This document shows positions 55,931 to 64,000 of a DNA stretch of 64,000 nucleotides, in pieces. Source of the stretch: Euryodendron excelsum (taxonomy: Eukaryota; Streptophyta; Magnoliopsida; Ericales; Pentaphylacaceae). The DNA is taken from contig CM065392.1 of NCBI GenBank assembly GCA_033060915.1, positions 14,111,501 to 14,175,500 of the forward strand, given 5' to 3'. The stretch's first letter is position 1, and every line of letters starts with the position of its first letter. Both the position numbers and the translations under genes were made by a program. The notes below the pieces were generated by a model. It did no database searches and had not been told where the DNA came from. It saw only the letters and a program-made list of their open reading frames with translations.

Positions 55931-55966
55931 GCACAATGAAACTGGAAAATGGGAACAGGCCATCTA
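55925..55966 (+). repeat. 42-bp internal duplication at the integrase deletion
   Basis: Near copy of 55509-55550 (GGGACAGCA...GGAAATGGGAACAGGCC type text, about four differences). Downstream is 3' UTR, so the duplicate marks the junction where integrase was lost. Confidence 0.8.
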
Positions 55967-56406
55967 CTCTGTTTAAATGGCCACGGGCTGGCGCATGTAG
56001 CAGATGCACCGGCACAGAATCTAAACACGCCCATGAACCACATGTGCCAGGGTTAAAATACCCCATGCGCACGTGATACATGCACCCAGTCCTTCAGTTT
56101 CCCGCCAAAATCAGTTTCAAGCTCCAAAAAGTCCAAATTTGTTCCCAAGGCTTTTTCAAAAGCTGAAAGTTGAGCTTTTAACATTCACTTGAAAGAATTG
56201 AATGTCCTGAATCGAACCATGTCAAACTGGCAACCCGATTCCCGACCAGAGTGTAAAGCTTTTACCAAAACCTTTCAGACCAGTAACCCATAAGGGGTCC
56301 TAAAGCATTTCAAACTTACCAGCACACCATCCCTCCGATCGCATCGCCTCGCGACCAAAAAGGGATTCTTACTTTGTTATTTTTCAACCTTCGGCAAGCA
56401 AAGACA
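55967..56406 (+). mobile_element. Element 3 3' UTR
   Basis: Short non-coding stretch with GCGCATGTAGCAGATGC-like text that recalls U3 of this LTR (GCGCATGTAGC near 58041). It ends with TCCCTCCGATCGCATC, GGGATTCTTACTT and GGCAAGCAAAGACAG, shared with Elements 1 and 2. Confidence 0.6.
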
Positions 56407-56418
56407 GAAAAAGAGGGG
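56407..56418 (+). other. Element 3 polypurine tract
   Basis: GAAAAAGAGGGG, four bases before the 3' LTR; identical to Element 1. Confidence 0.85.
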
Positions 56419-58078
56419 CGGCTATAAGCACTCCATTTTTACCCGCTAAGCAATCTCCGGCCCAACCGGGCTAAGTTTTCCAACTTCACAACACATGCAG
56501 GTTCAAGATGAGCCTTATAATCCCCTATCCAACCAACTGGTCGCTTCTCAGGTCCACAAGGACCCACTAGAGCCATAAGCACCATTATTCCTGGTAGCTT
56601 TCCAGACCGGGTGGTCCTGGAAACCAACGCCAGCCAGCTAGCTTCCCGGGATCTGGCGATCTTGGGGACCAACACCTTATCAAATTCCAGACGGTTCACT
56701 TCTAGCGCCCGCTAGCCGCCAAGTAGAATGTTCATATTTTGGTAGATCTTCGAGACCGGGCATTCTCAAAGACCGACATCACCCTTCTAGGTAGCTTTAT
56801 AGAACCAGGCGTTCTCAGGAACCAACACCATCCCTACAAGTAGTTCTCTAAAACCGGGCGTTCTTAGAGACCAACACCGCACAGATAGTTTTTCGAGATC
56901 AGGCGGTCTCGGGAACCGACATCTAGGTTAACATCGGCGCCTGCTAGCCTGACTCGGTGAAAAATGACGACACCTGCCCCGTGGGCCTCCAGGCACGTTT
57001 TGAGAAAGTTTAAAATCCTTCAAAACGATAAGTCCATCCTTCCAAAATGTTGTTAAACCATTAGGCGTCCCCCACACGCCATTTGGTCCAAATCCAGTCC
57101 TATTCCGGCTCACTCCGGCCAAAATGACCATTTTGCCCCTAACATATACAAAAATGTCCTGAAACAGCACCGGTCCCGGGATTTCAAGCAAAGAACACCC
57201 TTGTTTAACCCGAGGAGGACCTTACGACATTAAATGCTTACGGCTCGATAAAAGTTCCCTGGAGCATCTCGCAGACGCTCCGCCTAAATTATCTTTTCTC
57301 CTGATTCCCTGGTTATAACACACCGTCAACTGACTTGAGAAATGCGTAAATCAGGGAATTCTCGAAAGCTCATTCATAGATCTTTTCATCGATACGGCTT
57401 GATCAAATAGATCGCTTCCCAAAGCCCTCCCTCGTACGGTGCAAAAACTATAACTTTTGACAACCCCTAGAGCGTCTGCAAGACGCTCCACCAAGGTTGA
57501 CTAGTTCCCTGATTCCCCGATCAAAATGCACTGTCAAACGACTTGAGAAATGCGTAAGCCTGGGAATTCCCGAAAGTATTTCCAGAGTACCTTCCATCGG
57601 TACGGTCCAATCCAAGAGATTGTTTCCCGAAGGCCTCGATCACACAACACGAATACAGCCACTTTCGAACACCCTCGGAGCATATCATAGATGCTCCGCA
57701 AAAGTGTCCTTTTACGCACGCTTCTCGAGACGATATCCCATACTTCCAAACACAATTCAACCTTTCCAAAAATATGAAAGTTCACGAGAAACCCTAGGAA
57801 AGCGCTATGGGTGCAACCAATTCTCCCGGAACCTTCCCGGTTGACTCAATTATCGAGGCAAAGTTTTGACGAACCTTCCCAAGGATGGAGCATATGCTAC
57901 ATGTGCTCAAATTTGATCAGATAGACCAAATTTCAATCAACAGTCGAGATTTAACCAGCACATAGGGTGTCGCGTGTCATTCTGGCAATGGAATAGTACT
58001 TGCACATGTCCTACATGCGCTAGGTCAAATTTTGGCCAGGCGCATGTAGCAAATGTGCCAGGTCTATTCCAGATTGTT

Positions 58079-58086
58079 TATAAATA
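58079..58086 (+). promoter_or_regulatory. TATA box, Element 3 3' LTR
   Basis: TATAAATA followed by CCAGACCCCCCTCTTGCATA. Confidence 0.7.
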
Positions 58087-59334
58087 CCAGACCCCCCTCT
58101 TGCATATTCTATCTCCGAAATTGATGCGAAGCTCTGCTGAAACTACTCTAGAAACTCAAATCCTTACATATATTCCACCCCTCCAACACTTAGGCTAGAT
58201 TCTACCCCTCTCAAGCCTATACACTTCACCTATAAGGCCTTTTACCCAATTACACTCTCCATTCTAGCCCCTCAAGCCTTCTTGAAGTCATACAACCTCC
58301 AATCAAGGCATCTATTGAAGATTACAAGTTTGTTAAAGGCAAAATGTGGTATCCCTTTGCCATTTGTGTCTTCCCCCACTCTTCTCTTCTCCCTCCTAGC
58401 CTACTTAGGCTATTTTCTATTTTAATCCCCATCTACAACCCCCTATTCTTGCATGCTTGAGCCAATAGGGCTCTTAGATCATGCCTAGAGGAAAGCAAGT
58501 GAGAGCCACCGTGTAGGGAGACCTCTCACTAGCATACTTTGAGATGGTAAGGCCTAGGAGCCCCTTGTTTATGTGGTGTAGCCTAAAAGCCTTGTATGTG
58601 ATCATGACCCCTTACATATTACTATTTTGATCATGTTTTGTATGCTTGGCTTCATTTTATGCTTATTGTCATGTTCTACAATGCTTAAATTGCTCTTACT
58701 TTCATGCCATTTTCAAGCTCTATATTTCTTTCAAAAATTGTTCCAAGAGTTGGCCCCTTGAAGTTTAGGATGGGATTTTAGAAATCATACCTTGGAAGAT
58801 CTCCTACTAACACCCTAACTCGCATTTTGGCATCATGACATTTTAATTTGCATAAGGGTTGCTTTCTAATTCTCTAATTTTCAAGATTTTCATTCTCTTA
58901 AGTGTAGTGGTTGGAATGGTCCCATGGAGCCCTCTCTTGAGTGGTCTCCCTTTTGTTCGGCCATATGAACCCTCTCTTGATTGAATGGTTCCCTTGAAAA
59001 ATGATTTTCAAAACCCTTCTCCAAAGATGATTTTTAAAAATGCATTCTATTTATCTTTGCATTGAAAATGGTGCCTTAAAAGGTTGTCATCACCATGTTG
59101 ATTTTTGGACCCCTGATACTCTTGTCAAAATTATGGTTATAATGGCCATGAAGAAACCTTCCTTGGAATGGTCTCCAAACACCAATCATATAAACCATAC
59201 TCTTGGCTAGAGTCAAAATTTTCATGGAAATGATCTTCAAATAGTTTGTCCACCGAAGTCCATTGCATAACATGTTTTGTTTTTCAAAGCTCTTTCCGAA
59301 AGTGCATTAAACCAACTTTCAAGACCATTTTCGA

Positions 59335-59425
59335 ATCCAACCCTAGGTTAACTTGACACTAGTTGTCCAACTCTAGGTTAACTTGACCCTAGTTCACTCA
59401 CCTTAGGTTAACCTAACCCAAGTTA
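59335..59425. repeat. 30-bp array, Element 3 3' LTR (about 2 copies)
   Basis: Same unit as 48822-48975 with about two units fewer. Confidence 0.8.
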
Positions 59426-59984
59426 GTTAACCTTAAGTCACCCCTAACCCTAGGCTAACCCAACCTAGGTTAGTATACTTCAAGGCTCCAACTCTTGAAT
59501 CCTTTTCCAAATAATCACTCAATTTTAAACCATCCTCATAACCCCTTTTTCCAAAACTTTCTTACTCTCTTGATTCCAAAAAACCAACTCTATAAACTCT
59601 TCTAATGTTCTTACACTCCATCTTCAAGGCATTCCAAAAAGTATTTTCAAAATGTCACAAACCTAAGTTGTCCCTAGCCCTCCCATGGTTAGGGATTCCA
59701 AGGACAAGTGATAAATCAAGAACAACCTCTAAGGCTGTCCATATTAGGATTCCAAACCCTTAACCATTTCCAAAAATTACTTTTAAAAATTAATTCATCA
59801 AAACATTTCTAAAATCATGCCTCCAAGGTTTTGAAAACAAGACTTCAAAAACACTTTCACGTTCTCTTCAGTCATGCCAAAGAATTTTTCCAAAACACCC
59901 TTAAGTTGATCCAAAAACATTTTCAAAACACTCCACCTTCCAATTTCAAGTCAAAACTTCCAATACTATAAAGAGTTCTCAACT

Positions 59985-60245
59985 TCCAAGACCACAAAGA
60001 GTCTTCAATTTTCAAAGACCTCAAAGTGTCTTAAAACGTTTCCAAAGACCTCAAAGTGTCTTAAAACTTTTCCAAAGACCTCCAAGTGTCTTAAACTTTT
60101 CCAAATACCTCAAAGTGTCTTAAAACTTTTCCAAGGACATCAAAGTGTCTTAAACTTTCCCAAAGAACTCAAAGTATCCTAAATTTTTCCAAAGACCACA
60201 AAGTGCCTTAAACATTTCTGAAGACCTCAAAGTATCTTCAAGCCT
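59985..60245. repeat. Approximately 31-bp array, Element 3 3' LTR (about 8 copies)
   Basis: Same unit as 49535-49735 with more copies. Confidence 0.8.
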
Positions 60246-60853
60246 TCGAAAGGCCCTAATGCGCCTATTTTTCATCGGCCTCTTGCCCGAACTACGAATG
60301 ACCTGATTCTCACCCGATGAGATACGTAGGCAACCTAAAATAGTGCGGTCATAACTTTTATTTCAACTCCAATCCCTTTTTTAAAAATTCCAATCAATTC
60401 AAAGTTTCTATTCCAAACTCTTTCAAAACCCCCATTATTTTCAAACTTCTTCTAAAAACTTGCATCATGCATCATCCATCCGAAAAGTGATGACTAAACC
60501 CCGATCTCAAAATTCTAAAATTGATATTAAGTGGACAATGGTAGCCGGTTATTCTAGTGAGTGAACTAAGGGTGATTAGACATGTAGGTACCGAAAGGGC
60601 AGGGTAGGGTGATGATTTTAGGATATCTTCCCTACACGTAACCAACCCTCGAACCATAGATTTCTGTTTTCAAATGACCAAAATAGAGTTATTTTCCAAA
60701 AGGGCTTAAATTTTTCTAAAGGTTGCCAAACAACTTATTTTCTTAAAAACCATCTCTTGAGGGAATTTTCAACACCTTTTCCAAAAACCCTAAGTTTAAT
60801 CTTCGGATTAACACTTAGTTTTAGATATCCTAACTCACCTTAATCAAGTTAGG

Positions 60854-60863
60854 TGACGACTCC
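60854..60863 (+). other. PBS-like decamer, Element 3 3' LTR
   Basis: TGACGACTCC (one mismatch), 146 bp before the LTR end and preceded by AAGTTAGG. Confidence 0.5.
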
Positions 60864-61009
60864 TATTTTTCTGAAAAGCCCTTAGTCAAACCAATTTTCA
60901 AACCTAGTCGCACTTGTCCTTCTACGAAGATGAGTTCTAGTGACAGAGTTTCGTGCTTTTTGTCTCTAAGCCGAAAGGACCTTGGACCTCCAAAAACTGG
61001 GGCGCGACA

Positions 61010-61014
61010 CATAG
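61010..61014. repeat. TSD CATAG, right copy of Element 3
   Basis: Identical to 45887-45891. Confidence 0.93.
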
Positions 61015-61703
61015 CATACAATGATGTCTTTCTTTGAGGGCATTTTCTCACTTTGTTTTTTTTTCTTAGAAATCTTTTGAATTTTCTTGTGATCATAGCA
61101 AGCTCCTCATCTTCATTGCTACTTTCTCCATCATCATAAATATCATCATTTTTAATAGATGATTTTAAAGCATGATCTTTCTTTCTTTTTCATTCATCTT
61201 CATCACCATTCATAGTAAGTTCATGAGTCACGAGTGAACCCAAGAGCTCATTGATGGTAAGCTTTGCAAGGTCTTTCACTTTTTGTATGACAGTGACTTT
61301 CAGCTCCCAATTCTTTGGTAGGCACCTAAGACTTTTTCTCACCAATTCAAAATTAGTATAAGATTTGCCAAGAAATTTTAAAGCATTTATAATATCAGTG
61401 AATCTAGTAAACATGTTAGAAATTGACTCATCATTATCCACTTTAAACAATTCATAATTATGAACAAGCATACTAATCTTAGATTCTTTGACTTGGTTTA
61501 CTCCCTCATGTGTGACTTCCAATTTATCCCAAATATTTTTAGCTGATTCACAAGTAGATAGACGATTAAATTCATTTGCATCAAGAGTACAATAAAGAAC
61601 ATTCATAGCTCTATAATTTAATTGAACACTTTTCGTATCACTAGCATTGCATTCACTTTCTTCCTTAAGCACATTTTTTCCTTCTACAATCTTAGTTGGT
61701 ATA
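61010..61703 (-). pseudogene. gag: Copia gag, UBN2-domain part
   Basis: Minus strand. It opens at the LTR junction inside a YIPTKIVEG-like stretch, then LNYRAMNVLYCTLDANEFNR, LSTCESAKNIWDKLEVTHEG, ISMLVHNYELFKVDNDESIS, the UBN2 / gag-polypeptide family typical of Ty1/copia. A TGA at 61190-61192 breaks it; the same frame continues with a basic region (ELAMITRKFKRFLRKKNKV) to the Element 3 insertion. The continuation is 45666-45891, in a shifted frame relative to this part. The N-terminus is cut by the LTR at 61704. Intact gag forms the particle. Confidence 0.85.
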
Positions 61704-64000
61704 TGTCGCGCTTTGATTTTTCACACTCGAAAAAGATACACACAAGTGGAAAAAACATAGTCCTCTCTTGTTAGAACTCATCCTCCTAAAAGGACTAGTG
61801 TAACTAGGTTTGAATTGGAAATTAATTTGATTAAGAGCTTTTGGAAAAGATTTTAGAGTTGTCACTAAACTTGATTAAGGTGAGTTAGGTCAACTAAAAC
61901 TAAGCACACTCCGAAGATTTCACTTAGAGTTTTTGAAAAGGTTTTGAAAACTTTCTCAAGAGAGGGTTTTTAAGAAAACAGGTTGTTTGGAAACCTTTGG
62001 AAATATTTAAGCCCTTTTTGAAAATAACTCTGTTTGGTCTTCGAAAATAGTGATTTAAGTTTAGAGGTTGGTTACGTCTAGGCAAGACACACTAAGCCAT
62101 CACCCTATGCCGCCCTTGCGGTACCTACATATCTATTCACTATAGGTTCACTTATTTGGAATCTTTGACTAATAAATGTTCAAAACTATCCATTTTTAGA
62201 AAGAAAAATTGATATGATGTATGACATGCAAGTGCAAGAATTTGATCTGATTTTGAAGGTAGATTTGAAAAGAACTTGATAAATTTGAAAAGACTTGATT
62301 TGATTTTGAAATGGATTTGAAATGATAGATTTGACTTTTGAAAGATGGTTTTTAGAAATTGAAATTGGAGATTTGAAAATAGATTTTAGAATTAGAGACT
62401 TGAAATAGATCATAGAATTGGAAGTTTGAAAAAGGTTGTAGAATTAGAAACTTAAAATAGATTATGAGATTTGAAATTTGAAAAAGATTGTGGAATTAGA
62501 AACTTGAAATAGTTTATGAGATTGAAATTTTGAAAAAGGTTGTGACCGCACCCATGAGGGTTGCCTATATATCCCTTTTCGGGAATCAAGTCAGTCGTAG
62601 TTTGGACAAGAGTCCGATTGAAAATAAACATTTTGAGATTTTGAAAAGTTTAATTAGAAAAGATTTTATTAGAAAAAGAGTTTTAACTTGAACTTGGAAT
62701 AAGCAACTTGAAATGAAAGTTGGATTTAAAATTGACCTTAGAATTGACTTTGATTTAAAAAGATGGAACTTGGAATTAATTTGGAAAGATTGAGATTTAA
62801 AAACATTTTTGACTTAGATGAAAGTTGAAAACCATCTTGGTTTAGAAAAGAGTTGAAGCTTCCTAACTTAGGATTAGGATTGAACTAGGGTTTACTTATC
62901 CTAAGGTTTAGGTAACCTAAATTTGGAACATGTAGCTGAATTGGAAAGGATTCGATTTAGACTTGAAAAGTTCGATTTTAAAAAGCTGGATTTAAGAAAG
63001 ATTTGAAAAATGATTTTATTTGATTTGAAAACACTTGACTTAGAATAATTTGGAAAATTAGGATTTAAGAAACGTTAGACTTTGGAAAGCTTTGAATTAG
63101 GAATGTTTTTGAATAGGAAAGTGTCAAATTAGGAAAGTTTCATTTTAGAAAAGTATCAAATTAGGAAGGTTTCACTTTAAGAAAGTTTTGAACTTAGGAA
63201 AGTTTTGAATTTAGAAAGATTGAATTTGAGAAAGTTTGAAACTTAAGAAAGTTTTGAATTTAGAAAGATGTGAACTTAGGAAAGGTTTGAAATTAGGAAA
63301 GGTTGGAATTAAGAAATGTTTGAATTAGGAAAAATTTGATTTCTATTTCCTAAAGCAGAAGATTCGATTTTATTTCCAAAAAGAGATGATTTGATTTGGT
63401 TTCTAAAATTGAAGGATTTTATTCTAGTTTCCTAAATGGGAAGATTTAATCTAGTTTCCTAATTTGAAAGTTGGATTTGACATGAAATTGAAAAGTTTGA
63501 ATTTTGAAAATTTAGAATTTGAAAACCTATGATTTTGGTGGAAGAAGAGATTTTGGAAGTCTAGGATTTTATGCAAAAAATAGTTTTTGAAAACTTTGAT
63601 TTGAAGCAAAAGTGGAAGTCATGTTTTTAGAAAAGAAGATTAAGGTTTACTAACTATAGAATCTAGGGCTTGATTTGGATTTCAAGAAAAAAAGTTTTTG
63701 GAAAGTAAATCTTTTGAAGAGAGTTTCTAGGAAGGAAACTTGAAAAGAATTTTTGGAAAGGGATTTGAAAAGAGCTTTTTGAGTAGAGCTTTTAGGAAGA
63801 AGTTTTTAGAAAATGGATTTTTTAGATTTTTGAAAAGAGCTTTTAGAAATTATTTTGAAAAGCAATTTTGAAAGGAGTTTAAATATGGAGTTTTTGAAAA
63901 CCTTTTGACTGTCTCACTTTCCTAAAATGACTCTAACCATGAAGAGATTAGAACCATTCTAAGTTGGTGGTTTTGAAATCAACATGGAGTTAAAATATGG
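61704..64000 (-). mobile_element. Minus-strand Tat/Ogre LTR, partial (continues beyond window)
   Basis: The minus strand ends AAAGCGCGACA at 61704, next to copia gag codons rather than a PBS, so this is a 3' LTR or solo LTR. The five bases outside are GTATA (61699-61703); the partner is off the window. It contains the PBS-like site TGACAACTCT (61855-61864, 151 bp from the end), the conserved CCCTA/GGTACC block near 62070-62130, and the G-poor tract from about 62650 on. U3 is not reached, so the subfamily is unknown. Confidence 0.85.
62650..63890 (-). repeat. G-poor quasi-periodic tract in the right-edge LTR
   Basis: Minus-strand units resembling CTTTCCTAA / CTTTCTAAA, as in the other subfamily I/II LTRs. 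Confidence 0.7.

Larger units (their letters stand above)
45892..61009 (+). mobile_element. Element 3: Tat/Ogre element with decayed pol, subfamily III (15.1 kb)
   Basis: LTRs 45892-50492 and 56423-61009 share a distinct start (TTACCCGCT, then CAATCTCCG and AAGTTTTCCAAC) and differ at roughly 8% in compared stretches. TSD CATAG on both sides. Internal order: PBS, leader, a gag-position segment without gag motifs, protease frame, probable intron, RT, part of RNase H, short 3' UTR, polypurine tract. Integrase is absent. Inserted in a copia gag in opposite orientation. Confidence 0.93.
56423..61009 (+). mobile_element. Element 3 3' LTR (4587 bp)
   Basis: Starts TATAAGCACTCC (mutated TGTAAGCACCCC) and ends GGGGCGCGACA, followed by TSD CATAG. 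Collinear with the 5' LTR except for array copy number. Confidence 0.92.

Overview
The window is nuclear DNA from a seed plant with a large, repeat-rich genome. I see no intact host gene, tRNA, rRNA or CRISPR array. Almost every base belongs to nested LTR retrotransposons of the Ty3/gypsy Tat/Ogre type. The signs are very long LTRs (3.8 to 5.4 kb), a primer-binding site TGGCGACTCCACTGGGG that matches (from memory) the 3' end of plant tRNA-Arg, an antisense plant-mobile-domain ORF in the 3' region of one copy, and tandem repeats just before a 3' LTR. The species cannot be named from the sequence.

Layout. (1) 1-10346, minus strand: the 5' end of a Tat/Ogre element (M1) whose LTR is 6543-10346, with its PBS and leader to the left; a 5.36-kb solo LTR (1112-6469, target duplication CTCTA) sits inside that leader. 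(2) 10347-10959: a fragment of an older minus-strand LTR, the apparent target of M1 and Element 1. (3) 10960-41034, plus strand: Element 1, with 5' LTR, leader, gag pseudogene, a non-coding spacer, then (after Element 2) a 69-bp tandem array, polypurine tract and a truncated 3' LTR. (4) 19866-38002, plus strand: Element 2, complete with both LTRs and TSD TGGTG, inserted in Element 1. It has a gag-like pseudogene without the capsid core, no pol, and an antisense plant-mobile-domain pseudogene with an intron. (5) 41035-43272: unassigned sequence with a possible SINE head, a possible hAT-like element and two TC microsatellites. (6) 43273-45891 and 61010-61703, minus strand: pieces of a Ty1/copia element (UBN2-type gag with CCHC knuckle). 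(7) 45892-61009, plus strand: Element 3, complete with both LTRs and TSD CATAG, inserted into the copia CCHC codons. It keeps decayed protease, RT and part of RNase H, and has lost integrase. (8) 61704-64000: another minus-strand Tat LTR inserted in the same copia gag, running off the window.

How the parts relate. Elements 1 and 2 look like gag-only, non-autonomous members that would have needed enzymes from an autonomous relative; Element 3 is a decayed pol-bearing cousin. Every coding region has stops or frameshifts, so all copies appear dead. The better-preserved parts are non-coding: a leader hairpin with a compensatory base change, a PBS-like decamer at a fixed distance before the LTR end, palindrome clusters upstream of the TATA box, and the block before the polypurine tract. 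These are the most interesting signals here.
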